A program made the translations under genes and the position numbers. The notes beneath the pieces were generated by a model. That model ran no database searches. It saw only the letters and a list, made by a program, of their open reading frames with translations, and was not told the DNA's origin. Positions 1-8,309 of a stretch of 23,248 nt of DNA are shown in pieces. This DNA comes from Candidatus Huberarchaeum crystalense (lineage in GTDB: Archaea; Huberarchaeota; Huberarchaeia; Huberarchaeales; Huberarchaeaceae): contig PFSX01000054.1 of the NCBI GenBank assembly GCA_002789275.1, positions 1 to 23,248 on the forward strand. The letters run 5' to 3'. Positions within the stretch are counted from its first letter, which is position 1. Every line of letters starts with the position of its first letter.

Positions 1-223
1 AGATTTATTGAGTTCAGAATACAACTCAAAAGCAAATTTATTATTAGCATTTACTATTTCTTGGATTCCTTGTGGGGTTGAGCCAACTTCATTTAATTTT
101 AGGGTTGTTTTAGTTCATAAAGAAAAAGAAACAATATTATTATAGCAATTAAAATAGCAACTGTTAAAAATACTATTCTAAAATTTTTTTGTTTGTTTTT
201 ATTATATTATATTTATTTATCAT
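1..223 (-). pseudogene. Serpin-family protease inhibitor, N-terminal part, frameshifted (edge-truncated)
   Basis: Read on the minus strand from the ATG at 223, the frame gives MINKYNIIKTNKK, then shifts at a run of seven A (184-190 on the plus strand). The next frame encodes a hydrophobic signal-anchor (RIVFLTVAILIAIIILFLFL) followed by YELK. A second shift at a four-A run (108-111) leads into TTLKLNEVGSTPQG and then VNANNKFAFELYSELNKS. That last stretch matches the first helix of the serpin fold, which typically reads A-N-N-x-F-A-x-x-L-Y. Serpins are suicide inhibitors of serine or cysteine proteases; this one would be anchored with its inhibitory domain outside the cell. The reactive-centre loop lies beyond the window. 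A TTTTTAA box sits 19 nt before the ATG. Each break is fixed by adding one A, so sequencing error, true decay and transcriptional slippage are all possible. The family call is fairly confident; the gene's state is not. Confidence 0.6.
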
Positions 224-319
224 ATTATTATTTAAATTATAATTAAAAATTAAAAAATTTGATTTAGGATATAAAGAATAGTGCGCGCTTTGGAAAAACT
301 TATCAATTATAATAAATAA

Positions 320-389
320 GGGTTTGGTTAGCAGCACTCACAAAATCATGCTTTTAATAGGATTTTGAAGATAAAAAGGGCTTAATGAT
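320..389. repeat. ~70-bp dispersed element, copy 1 (possible small RNA)
   Basis: This stretch aligns over about 69 positions with 13764-13831, with roughly seven differences and one gap. Conserved blocks are GGTTTGGTTAG, CACTCA, and a longer block starting CATGCTTTTAATAGG and ending GAAGATAAAAA. The differences cluster in two short internal segments. Both copies are intergenic and in the same orientation. The conservation suggests a functional RNA or a mobile sequence. I see no canonical C/D-box pair and no covarying stem, so the class is unknown. Confidence 0.55.
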
Positions 390-430
390 GCGGAAAATGT
401 GGAAAACAAAGAGATTTAAGAAAAATTAAG

Positions 431-450
431 AAGATAAAAATTTTTATCTT
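431..450. other. 20-bp perfect palindrome
   Basis: AAGATAAAAATTTTTATCTT is a perfect inverted repeat with no loop. Its right arm is also complementary to AAGATAAAAA at 368-377 inside the dispersed element, so an RNA crossing both could form alternative hairpins. It may be a protein-binding site or a terminator-like structure; no T-run follows directly. Confidence 0.45.
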
Positions 451-591
451 TGAACTGTAAGTCAATTAGCATATGGTTTTGCTTAAAAAAAGTTTTGACA
501 TTCTCTATCAAACAAAGTATTTGCGCGCTCCTTTTTTTTACTTTATTTTTTATTTATAAAAATATATAACTTGTTTTTTTTTGTTTTTTCA

Positions 592-599
592 TTTTAAAC
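592..599 (+). promoter_or_regulatory. TATA-like box for the 618 gene
   Basis: TTTTAAAC lies 18 nt before the ATG at 618, with TAAATATATT touching the start codon. The same layout precedes PCNA (12954) and the 16511 gene (16483). A TATA box centred about 24 nt upstream of the start codon implies a leaderless or nearly leaderless transcript. Confidence 0.5.
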
Positions 600-617
600 C
601 ACATTACTAAATATATT

Positions 618-2756
618 ATGAAAAATACCTCCATTCTTTTTTTTTTGTCGCTTGCTCTTGTTGTTTTGGTAGCATCTTTTGCAATTGTAAATGCCAATGA
701 GCTTGAAATTACACTTGACGAAAAAATTAGTGTGCAAGCAGAAGGTGATGGAATGTATGTTGCATATTATAATGTGACAGGGGGTCAAGTTTCAATTATA
801 ATTAACAATTCTAATTCTGATTATATGTCTGGCGTATCTGACACCCAGCTTGCTGATATTTGGGTACCTATCAATGATTCAAAAAGCACGCTTTTGTTTT
901 CTACTTGCCGTGTAAATAATGCGAGCACAGCAACAACAGACGGAATTATTTCTAATACGAGCAATTATCCGTGTGCAGCGCAAATATGTAAAATAGTTAG
1001 TGGCGGTTTATCTGATTGTTTTTGTCTTGGAGATGGAGCAGCGACAACTGTAAATAAAATAGAAGTGCTTGATTATAATGAGCATTTAAATGGAACTTCT
1101 AATTATGATTATGTTATTCATATCAATCAACTTAATAGTAGCAAGCAAGCCACAATTCTTTGCAATCTCAACACAACAGCAATGCAAAACAATAATAATG
1201 TTGTTTTTTCTTTTGCAGAGACATACACTCCTGCTAAAATTATCAACCGCGGATGCACAGATGTTAGTGTTGTTTTAAATGTTACAAACAATTATTCTTC
1301 ATCTTGCAATATTTCAGCAACAATTCAAAAGAAATTAGCAACGCGCGGAACAGGAACTTCTTGGAGTAATTTAACATTTAATTCAGCAACTAGTGCGACT
1401 ATAAACAACACTAATAATGGGGCTTCTGCTCAGTGGAATAATTTAATTTTTACACCAAGCCAAACCCAAACATTTAATTTTACAATAAGCGCCTGTCCAA
1501 ATATGACTGCTAATACATCAAAACTTGAAATGGGGCGCGTGCATATTTCTTTTAGTTTAGCAAATAATTCTTGCGCAAACGAAACAAAAACAGGCCTAAA
1601 AATAGGCCATGTTTCAGCAGTTGGTTCTGGTAGAATTGAGCCGCAAAAAGGATATAATGGAACAGATTGGAATGAAACATCAACTTTTTACAATACTGCA
1701 ACTGATTTGAATTATACTGTTTACAGTATGCGGGTTTGGGCTACAAATGGAACAGTTCCTTCTGCAAGCCCTAATGATGTATCAATTTCTGGTAGTGAAT
1801 GGGCAAATTGCTTGGCAACATCTCCTTCTTTTGTTACTAATGGTTCAAGTGTTGGCTGCAATGGTGTACAAAGCTTTAAATTTAATGGAACACCTGTTGT
1901 GTGGGCGCGACCACTATTTGAATTGTCTCAAGGTGGAAATCGTGGTTGGCAAACCTATATTCAATTTGGAAACAGCGAAAATGCAAGTTATGCTTTGGGT
2001 TCTGATTATATGTTTATTGAAAAAATATGGGTTGTAAATGATTATCTTATACGCACAGCAAAACGAGTTATCCCTATTTCTCAACCAGGTTGCTATAATA
2101 TTTCAATAAATGTAACAAATATGGGGCCAAGCTGTTCGCCGTATGTTTATATATATGATATTGTTCCGCGCAAATTTAATGAAAGTATTTCTAACTTAGT
2201 TGTATTTAAAGACAGTGCAGGGAATGGAGTTTTTAGTAATACTTGCAATAATATAGCAAAACCAGGCAACACAGTAACAAATGTATCGCAAGGATATTTG
2301 CTTTCATTTGCAGATTCATCTGCAAGCGAAACTTGGAGTTTAGTGAGTTGCACAAATACTTTCAATAAATCTCAATACACAGGAAAGCAAACAATGAGCG
2401 GTAAGTATAATGGAACGGGCTATTATTGGAAATTATTCCCTCTTGCTGGCTCTGTAAGTGGTGGAGAGTGTGTAGATGGAAAGTATCAAAACCTTGAAAA
2501 TATGAGTATTGAGCAAAGTGTAATGATAAGTTATACAACATGCGCAGATGAAAATGCTACTTATTATGCAAGCGACTTGTTTATTATTGGTGTAGACCCT
2601 GCAAATGCTGAAGGCAACGCAGCACCCCCACTTTTAGCAGGAATGGGAATAATAAGTTCAAGTAGTTTATCTGAAATTCTTTTGATTTTAGCATTGGCTG
2701 CTATTTTTGGCATAATTATCTTTGTTTATAGAAGGAATCAAAAGAAAAATGAATAA
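618..2756 (+). CDS. Large secreted/surface glycoprotein-like protein, type I membrane
   Basis: This 712-residue protein opens with a classic signal peptide (MKNTSILFFLSLALVVLVAS, likely cleaved near VNA-NE) and ends with one membrane segment (about residues 684-702) followed by a short basic tail, YRRNQKKNE. The long outer region is rich in Asn, Ser, Thr and Cys and contains about 30 or more N-x-S/T sequons, so heavy N-glycosylation is expected in an archaeon. Paired cysteines suggest disulfides. No catalytic motif or named domain was recognised. The start is supported by a TATA-like box 18 nt upstream. It overlaps the next gene, which starts inside its last codons, so the two are probably co-transcribed. 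It could be a cell-envelope or adhesion protein; that role is inferred only from architecture. Confidence 0.85.
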   Translation: MKNTSILFFLSLALVVLVASFAIVNANELEITLDEKISVQAEGDGMYVAYYNVTGGQVSIIINNSNSDYMSGVSDTQLADIWVPINDSKSTLLFSTCRVNNASTATTDGIISNTSNYPCAAQICKIVSGGLSDCFCLGDGAATTVNKIEVLDYNEHLNGTSNYDYVIHINQLNSSKQATILCNLNTTAMQNNNNVVFSFAETYTPAKIINRGCTDVSVVLNVTNNYSSSCNISATIQKKLATRGTGTSWSNLTFNSATSATINNTNNGASAQWNNLIFTPSQTQTFNFTISACPNMTANTSKLEMGRVHISFSLANNSCANETKTGLKIGHVSAVGSGRIEPQKGYNGTDWNETSTFYNTATDLNYTVYSMRVWATNGTVPSASPNDVSISGSEWANCLATSPSFVTNGSSVGCNGVQSFKFNGTPVVWARPLFELSQGGNRGWQTYIQFGNSENASYALGSDYMFIEKIWVVNDYLIRTAKRVIPISQPGCYNISINVTNMGPSCSPYVYIYDIVPRKFNESISNLVVFKDSAGNGVFSNTCNNIAKPGNTVTNVSQGYLLSFADSSASETWSLVSCTNTFNKSQYTGKQTMSGKYNGTGYYWKLFPLAGSVSGGECVDGKYQNLENMSIEQSVMISYTTCADENATYYASDLFIIGVDPANAEGNAAPPLLAGMGIISSSSLSEILLILALAAIFGIIIFVYRRNQKKNE

Positions 2757-3552
2757 ATCAATTTTATATTTATTTATTGCAACCTTTTTAACAGGAATAT
2801 TACTAACCACAATCTCACCTATATATGGGCTTGATACTGATGATTCATCAGATATTTATTTTGAACAACAAAATTATCTTATTAATTTGAATAAGAATAA
2901 TGATAGTACTATCTCTCTTTTTACTACATTAAAGAACAATGGAAAAGATGCTCGCATTTTTGGATATTTTACTTATTATTCAAACTTGCCTTTAAAAGAT
3001 GTTGTATTAATTATAAATGGAGAACAAGCAGATGCGAAGAAATTGCGCGTAGAAAATTCAATACTTACTTATGAGGGTTTATGGGAGCCATTGCCATCAG
3101 GACAAACATTAAATATATTTTTAACTCATTCTGTAGATTTTAATCCCAAAGGCATTTTGTTTAAAGAAATTGAAATTATTCCCGGAAAATTTTATTTTAA
3201 GGATTTTTCTAACATATCTATAAAATTTGCCACGATAGCAATACAAACTCCAAACAAAATAACATATAGCAATTATCCTAAATTTGAGATTAACTCAGCA
3301 GATGAGTATTCTGTTATTTGGCAAGATGATGGCTCTAATCGCCAATACATAGTTGAATATTCAGCAATTCCTTTTTTTAAAAATCATATTGTGCAGGGTT
3401 ATTTTATTTTTTGGGTGTTTTTGTTTTTAGTTGCAGTAGGTGTGTTTTATATGTATGAAAAAAAAGTGAGGCAAAAAGATTTTGTTGGTGTTGATCCTTT
3501 TATAGAAAAAAGTGCAGCCAAAAAGAAGAAAAAAAATAAACCAAGTAAGTAG
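2749..3552 (+). CDS. Membrane-anchored exported protein of unknown function
   Basis: The preferred start is the ATG at 2749, giving 267 residues: it begins MNKSILYLFIATFLTGILL, a good signal sequence, and overlaps the stop of the preceding gene (ATGAATAA). An upstream ATG at 2722 would add nine residues that spoil the signal peptide. The mature part is a mostly beta-looking extracellular domain of about 200 residues. A C-terminal membrane segment follows (HIVQGYFIFWVFLFLVAVGV), then a cytoplasmic tail ending in a lysine cluster (AAKKKKKNKPSK). No family was recognised. Overlap with the 712-residue glycoprotein gene suggests coupled translation and perhaps a complex at the envelope. Confidence 0.8.
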   Translation: MNKSILYLFIATFLTGILLTTISPIYGLDTDDSSDIYFEQQNYLINLNKNNDSTISLFTTLKNNGKDARIFGYFTYYSNLPLKDVVLIINGEQADAKKLRVENSILTYEGLWEPLPSGQTLNIFLTHSVDFNPKGILFKEIEIIPGKFYFKDFSNISIKFATIAIQTPNKITYSNYPKFEINSADEYSVIWQDDGSNRQYIVEYSAIPFFKNHIVQGYFIFWVFLFLVAVGVFYMYEKKVRQKDFVGVDPFIEKSAAKKKKKNKPSK

Positions 3553-3668
3553 AAAGAGAAAGCAAAGCAAAAAGTAAATATATTGTGTGTGTTAAACATA
3601 TTAAATAAATTTTGGCTGAAAAAAACTTTAATTTTTTAAACTTTAACAAATATAATAATTTTAGTTTT

Positions 3669-3731
3669 TATACATTAATTAGATTTAGTTATACATTAAT
3701 TAGATTTAGTTATACATTAATTAGATTTACT
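3669..3731. repeat. 21-bp tandem repeat, three copies
   Basis: The unit TATACATTAATTAGATTTAG plus T occurs three times head to tail at 3669, 3690 and 3711; the last copy differs near its end. It lies between the convergent ends of the genes finishing at 3552 and 3773. Confidence 0.85.
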
Positions 3732-3772
3732 CTATGTTTTTCTAATTTGGAATATATTATTTAGTAAAATAA

Positions 3773-5635
3773 CTATTTTTTTGCTGTTTTTTTCTCATTT
3801 GTAGAATGTGGCGCGCCATCTTTAACCACAATCATATAAGCAACTAAAAGAACAAAATAAGATATTAAAAAGTATAAAACTACACATAACATATTGCAAG
3901 TAGTAGGCAAAAGAGGAAGAATGGGTAAGCAAGCGATGATTGCGATTGCTAGCAAGATTCTCCAAGATTTTTTTTGTTTTACTGATAAAAGCACACAACC
4001 TAAAATTAAAAGTAAAATAACAAAAGGAAGAAATTCAGATTTTATGATGCAAAATTGCGCGCAAAACGTTTTTTCTTGATATATATAATTAATCATTGTG
4101 CTGTATGCTGTCATTGATGTATAAATAGTATATTTTCCACTTTCGCTAAGTTCAAGATAATATATTCCATTTTCATTTGTTGTAATATTTTGTTTTTTTC
4201 CAGAAAGGAACATATAAGTTAAATTAAAAAAGGGCAAAGGTTCTCCATATTGGTCTTTGACAAAAATAATTAAAATTTTATCATCTTGCCGCAATGTAAT
4301 ATTTGGGATTATTGTTTGTTTTTGCAAGTACACACTAAAATTTGCTTGGTTATAACAAGTTCTGTTTATACTTGGGGCAGTAATTGAGAAATTATAAATG
4401 CCGAGTTCATTAGCTAAAAATTGCAATGTTTTGTTTTGGTAATAATAATCTATAATTTTATTTCCTGATGGAAAGATTATTTCAACACGCGCATCGTATA
4501 TTGGTTGGTTGTAAACATTAAAAATATTCAATGTTGAGTTTTTGAGATAGTTGATTTTTAGTTCATAATAGATAGTCTCATTTTTTAAACAAGATTTGTA
4601 TTTTTGTCGGGAAACAGAATAATGCCTTTGCTTTAGCTTAACTTGAATTGTTGGCTCTTTTATTTTTCCAGTATAATTTACAAAAAAATTTTGATCAAAA
4701 ATAATGCTAAATTTTGGCAAAGACCAAAACACAGGAACATAATTTACAGAGTAATTTACAATAGGAGAATTCCAACTTTGACCTGGATTTAAAATTGTGT
4801 TTGGTGTGAAAATAAAATATTGGTTGGCATTGCAGGGTTGAGAATTACAAATAGATGTTTCATTTCCTTCCCACAAACGAATTTCTGTTAAATTTATTTG
4901 GGTTTCTGAAGGATTTGAGAAAATTGCAGATGCTTTCCAAATGTCGCCCTCGCGCGATTTTTCAACAATATTTTCAGCAGTTGTTAATGCAGAACCAAAG
5001 TAATTTTCTGTGCTATTATGTGAAGAAAGTATTTCTATTTCAGCATCTGCAAGTTGATGTGATGGCAACTTATAGGAATTTTCAAAATAAGCATAAAATG
5101 TTGTTGATGCGCTTTTATTTAAAGTTTGTTTCCAAATTACTTGGTTTTCTGAAATATTTCCATTACTTTCTTTTATTTTTCCAGGCAATGTTTTTTTAAG
5201 TGTTAGGTTTATTGGTTTGTTTAATTTGTTTTGTATTGTGATTGCTAAATTTATGCCTGTTTTTTCATTTTCAGTTACTTGTGAGGGAACTATGCTTTCA
5301 GAGATATGCAAAATGCTTTGCGATTTGTTTCCAAAAAACTGTTTTTTTTCGCCAGATTGCAATTCATTAATAAAAATAGGGCATATTATTGTGTTGTTTT
5401 GACTATCTTTCCAATTTACAGAAGCATCGCAAGACAGATTTATGTTCCAAATGCGGCTATTAGTAGGGTTATATATTTCAAGAGTGATTTGTTTTTCTAC
5501 AATATATCGGTTATTTTGCTCAACAATATTCCCTGATTCTACAATGTTTATTTGTGGATTTAGAGCGTGCGCCGATGTAAAAATTATTAAACTCAACAAA
5601 CTGAAACTCAAAAATAGTGCAATATTGTTTTTCAT
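3773..5635 (-). CDS. Large surface protein with Ig/carboxypeptidase-regulatory-like modules and three C-terminal membrane segments
   Basis: The 620-residue protein starts with a signal peptide (MKNNIALFLSFSLLSLIIFT, likely cut after SAHA). About 500 extracellular residues follow, rich in N-x-S/T sequons. Near residues 375-430 and 450-510 there are beta-sandwich-like modules; the second (VKDQYGEPLPFFNLTY ... TTNENGIYYLELSESGKY) resembles carboxypeptidase regulatory-like or CARDB-type repeats. The C-terminus has three hydrophobic helices, around FVILLLILGCVLLSV, ILLAIAIIACLPILPLL and CVVLYFLISYFVLLVAYMI, then a charged tail. The gene is divergent from the Hef helicase gene across 78 bp. A role at the cell surface is likely; substrate or partner is unknown. 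Confidence 0.82.
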   Translation of the reverse strand: MKNNIALFLSFSLLSLIIFTSAHALNPQINIVESGNIVEQNNRYIVEKQITLEIYNPTNSRIWNINLSCDASVNWKDSQNNTIICPIFINELQSGEKKQFFGNKSQSILHISESIVPSQVTENEKTGINLAITIQNKLNKPINLTLKKTLPGKIKESNGNISENQVIWKQTLNKSASTTFYAYFENSYKLPSHQLADAEIEILSSHNSTENYFGSALTTAENIVEKSREGDIWKASAIFSNPSETQINLTEIRLWEGNETSICNSQPCNANQYFIFTPNTILNPGQSWNSPIVNYSVNYVPVFWSLPKFSIIFDQNFFVNYTGKIKEPTIQVKLKQRHYSVSRQKYKSCLKNETIYYELKINYLKNSTLNIFNVYNQPIYDARVEIIFPSGNKIIDYYYQNKTLQFLANELGIYNFSITAPSINRTCYNQANFSVYLQKQTIIPNITLRQDDKILIIFVKDQYGEPLPFFNLTYMFLSGKKQNITTNENGIYYLELSESGKYTIYTSMTAYSTMINYIYQEKTFCAQFCIIKSEFLPFVILLLILGCVLLSVKQKKSWRILLAIAIIACLPILPLLPTTCNMLCVVLYFLISYFVLLVAYMIVVKDGAPHSTNEKKTAKK

Positions 5636-5713
5636 ATACTATTTGTAAAAAATATTTATGCAATTACTCCACTTTGTTTCGTAATTTATAAATATTTTTC
5701 TTTAAAAATATTT
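5636..5713. promoter_or_regulatory. Divergent promoter region with inverted AT elements
   Basis: The 78-bp gap separates two divergent starts (5635 minus, 5714 plus). On the minus strand CATAAATATTTTTTAC precedes the surface-protein ATG. On the plus strand TTTATAAATATTTTTC precedes the helicase ATG. Both contain ATAAATATTTTT, so they form an inverted pair that probably supplies the two TATA boxes. Confidence 0.45.
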
Positions 5714-7258
5714 ATGCTTAAAAAACCATTGCAATTGCGCGCATATCAACAAAACATTTTGACAAATATTTTAAACAAAAATTCGCTTGTTATTTTACCA
5801 ACAGGAACAGGAAAAACCTTTCTTGCTTTGGCTTTGGCAGTTGAAAAGTTAAAAACCCACCCAAATCAAAAAATTTTAATAATGGCTCCGTCAAAACCAT
5901 TAGTGCACCAGCATTTTTTGACATTTGTTGAGTTTTTAGATGCTGAAATTGTTGAAATTACAGGTCAGGTTCCTGCTTTTAATAGAGAGAAAATATATGC
6001 ACAAGCAGACATTATTATAGCCACACCGCAGACAATTGAGAATGATCTTATTACTGGTCGCTTGGACTCTAATAATTTGTCGTTTGTTGTGTTTGACGAA
6101 GCGCATCATGCGGTTTCTAATTACAGTTATGTATTTATTTCAAAGTTTTTTCAAACAAAGGATTCAAAACCGCAACATCTTGGACTTACTGCTTCTCCTG
6201 GTAGCAACCAAGAAAAAATTGATGAAATTATAAACAATTTGTTTATCAAACACATAGAAATTAGAAGCGAGGAAGATAAAGATATGAGTTTGTATATAAT
6301 GAAAAAACAAATAGAGTGGAGAAAAATAAATTTGCCGGAACAATTTTTGAGCATAAAAAAAGCACTAACTGTTGCTTCAAAAACTTTACAAAAGCAATTA
6401 TATAACTTAGGTTTTTCTGTTGAAAATAACAGCAAACGAGACTTAATCTTGCTGCAAAACAAACTTCACAACCTTGTAGCAAATAGTGGTGAAAAAACAG
6501 TTTTTCGCGCACTATCTTTGCTTGCTGGACTTATAAAAGTAGAATATGCAATTGAACTTTTAGAAACGCAAGGGATTAGCGCACTTTTAGGGTTTTTTGA
6601 GAAATTAAAAAAGCAAAAATCAAAAGCAGCAAAATCGCTTTTATCTGATGAAAATTTTAAATTTGCTTGTGAAAAAGCACAATATTTATCAACAGAAAAG
6701 TTGGAACACCCAAAAATACCAGAGTTAGTGAAAATTATTGAAGAAAACAAGAACAAGCAAATCATTATATTTTCGCAATACCGTTCTACTGTTGATGTGA
6801 TTATTAACTCGATTTGCGCGGTTTGTGTTCCTGTTAAGCTTATCGGGCAAAAAGAAGGGATGACACAAAAACAACAACAAGCAGCAGTTGAGCGATTTAG
6901 GCAAGGAAAATCAAATGTGCTTGTTTGCACTTCTGTTGGCGAAGAAGGCTTAGATATTTTGGGGGTAGATATTGCTATTTTTTTTGAAGCAGTTCCGTCT
7001 GAAATCCGCGCAATTCAACGCGCAGGCAGAGTGGCGCGCCACAAAGTTGGCAAAATAATTATTTTCTTGGCAAAAGGAACGCGCGACGAGGTTTATTTTT
7101 GGAGCGCGCAATGGAAAAAAAAGCAAATGAAAAAAACAATAGATATTTTAAAAAATAACAACTTTGCTGATAAATCTTGGCAACCAGATAAAAATTCTTT
7201 TGCTGATAAATCTTCATCTTCAAGCAAAAGTCATAAGAATCTTTTGGATTTTGAATAA
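5714..7258 (+). CDS. Hef-type SF2 helicase (helicase half of a split Hef)
   Basis: This 514-residue DEAH-type superfamily 2 helicase matches the N-terminal half of archaeal Hef (FANCM/XPF-like), which unwinds forked and branched DNA. Visible motifs are Q-motif-like LRAYQQ (8-13), Walker A PTGTGKT (29-35), DEAH (128-131), TASPG (about 159-163), VGEEGLD in the second RecA domain and QRAGRVAR (about 434-441). A Hef-style helical insert lies between the RecA domains. Euryarchaeal Hef continues into an XPF nuclease; here the protein stops after a tail with FADKS repeated twelve residues apart, and the nuclease is a separate gene at 8310. The start is supported by a TATA-like box about 20 nt upstream. 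The 3' end including the stop codon resembles the tandem repeats that follow. Confidence 0.88.
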   Translation: MLKKPLQLRAYQQNILTNILNKNSLVILPTGTGKTFLALALAVEKLKTHPNQKILIMAPSKPLVHQHFLTFVEFLDAEIVEITGQVPAFNREKIYAQADIIIATPQTIENDLITGRLDSNNLSFVVFDEAHHAVSNYSYVFISKFFQTKDSKPQHLGLTASPGSNQEKIDEIINNLFIKHIEIRSEEDKDMSLYIMKKQIEWRKINLPEQFLSIKKALTVASKTLQKQLYNLGFSVENNSKRDLILLQNKLHNLVANSGEKTVFRALSLLAGLIKVEYAIELLETQGISALLGFFEKLKKQKSKAAKSLLSDENFKFACEKAQYLSTEKLEHPKIPELVKIIEENKNKQIIIFSQYRSTVDVIINSICAVCVPVKLIGQKEGMTQKQQQAAVERFRQGKSNVLVCTSVGEEGLDILGVDIAIFFEAVPSEIRAIQRAGRVARHKVGKIIIFLAKGTRDEVYFWSAQWKKKQMKKTIDILKNNNFADKSWQPDKNSFADKSSSSSKSHKNLLDFE

Positions 7259-7445
7259 GTGTAGGTATTAATATGTTTAGTTTGAATAAGCAATAATTAA
7301 TAGTGAAATGTTTAGATTTGTTAATAAGCAACAATTAATAATAAAACATTTAGATTTGTTAATAAGCAACAATTAATAATAAAATATTTAGATTTGTTAA
7401 TATAAAATACTTAGTGGTAAAATGTTTAGTTTGTTAATAAGCATT
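7251..7445. repeat. Imperfect tandem repeats (~38-bp unit) between helicase and PP-loop genes
   Basis: Units sharing TTTAGATTTGTTAATAAGCA begin at about 7276 (shorter, variant), 7311, 7349 and 7387, with spacing 35, 38 and 38 bp. A further partial copy, TTTAGTTTGTTAATAAGCA, starts at about 7425. The helicase 3' end (TTTTGAATAAG at 7250) resembles the first unit (TTTGAATAAG at 7281). The array therefore appears to derive from the gene end and runs up to the next gene's start. Confidence 0.75.
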
Positions 7446-8294
7446 ATGATAGGCGAAATAGAAATAAACAACATAATAAGTAAAATGAAAAATAATGATT
7501 ATGTTAAGACTTTCAAAAATATGATTAAACACAACATCACAAACCAAGCCCAAAAACAAGAAGTAGCAGTGGCTTTTTCTGGCGGCGTTGATAGTTCTGT
7601 TTTATCAAAATTATTAAAGGATTTGGGTTATACACAAACTTGCTATGTTGTTGGTGTAAGTGGTTGTAGTGATTTTAAGATAGCAGAATTGTCTTGCTGT
7701 GAGATAGGTATTAAATTAAAAAAAATAATTGTCTCTGAAAAAGAAATTAGTGATGCAGTTGAAATTTTGGGTAAAATTTTGAGCGCGCTCTATGAAAAGC
7801 ATAAAGACGAATTTTTGCGTCCTACTCTACTTTCAATTTCTTATAATCTGCCTTTGTTTTTTGTTGCAAAATATGCTGTTGAAAATATTGTTTTTGTTGG
7901 TCAAGGACCTGACGAACTTCTTGGAGGTTATAGTCGCCACAGCAAAATGTTATTTGACGCAGCAGTTAAAGAAATAGCAAAAGATACAAACAATTTACAC
8001 TTTGTTTTGCTTCAAAACAAAGCAATATTTGATTATTTTGATAAGAAGTGCGCGCTTCCCTATATAAGCACAGAAATTGCAGATTTTTGCCTTGATTTGT
8101 TGTTTGAACTCAAAATAAATAACAAAACCAACAAATACCTTTTAAGGTTGCTGGCAAAACATCTTAGATTGAGCAATGAAATTGCTTTTAGGAAAAAGAA
8201 AGCGAGCCAATATGGATCAGGAATGTGGAAAATTGTAAACAAACATCTTAAAAATAGTTCTGCTTTTGTATGTTTTTTGTTAGCTTGTGGATAA
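7446..8294 (+). CDS. Asparagine-synthase-like PP-loop ATPase (stand-alone synthetase domain)
   Basis: The 282-residue protein has the PP-loop signature SGGVDSS (45-51) used to adenylate substrates. It also has GQGPDELLGGYSRH (about 152-165), the counterpart of the SGEGADELFGGY motif of asparagine synthetase B. A C-terminal segment with FRKKKASQYGSG resembles the family's last conserved region. The N-terminal glutaminase domain of AsnB is absent, so it must use free ammonia or a partner, or act on another substrate. The ATG at 7446 is preferred; an upstream in-frame ATG at 7422 lies inside the tandem repeat array and would add repeat-encoded residues. It sits between the two halves of Hef, 15 bp before the nuclease gene. 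True substrate is unknown. Confidence 0.78.
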   Translation: MIGEIEINNIISKMKNNDYVKTFKNMIKHNITNQAQKQEVAVAFSGGVDSSVLSKLLKDLGYTQTCYVVGVSGCSDFKIAELSCCEIGIKLKKIIVSEKEISDAVEILGKILSALYEKHKDEFLRPTLLSISYNLPLFFVAKYAVENIVFVGQGPDELLGGYSRHSKMLFDAAVKEIAKDTNNLHFVLLQNKAIFDYFDKKCALPYISTEIADFCLDLLFELKINNKTNKYLLRLLAKHLRLSNEIAFRKKKASQYGSGMWKIVNKHLKNSSAFVCFLLACG

Positions 8295-8309
8295 ATCTTC
8301 AAAAATTAT

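Larger units (their letters stand above)
224..617. other. Long intergenic region between divergent serpin and surface-protein genes
   Basis: No convincing protein-coding frame is seen here. The region holds the serpin promoter at its left edge, GCGCGC sites at 283-288 and 523-528, one copy of a ~70-bp dispersed element (320-389), a 20-bp perfect palindrome (431-450), and the promoter of the 618 gene at its right edge. A T-rich run follows the second GCGCGC site at about 531-539. Confidence 0.6.

Noticed and set aside
320..389. C/D-box sRNA or riboswitch at the dispersed element
   Set aside because: No RTGATGA/CTGA box pair is conserved in both copies, and stems possible in one copy are broken in the other. 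Left as unclassified.
4855..5199. Plus-strand open frame opposite the 620-residue surface protein
   Set aside because: Composition is that of an antisense shadow, with no signal of its own; the minus-strand gene has signal peptide and membrane segments.
6466..6930. Minus-strand open frame inside the helicase gene
   Set aside because: Antisense shadow of a well-supported SF2 helicase.
7251..7445. Tandem repeats considered as a CRISPR array
   Set aside because: Units are contiguous with no unique spacers, are not palindromic, and no cas genes are present. The same applies to the other arrays.
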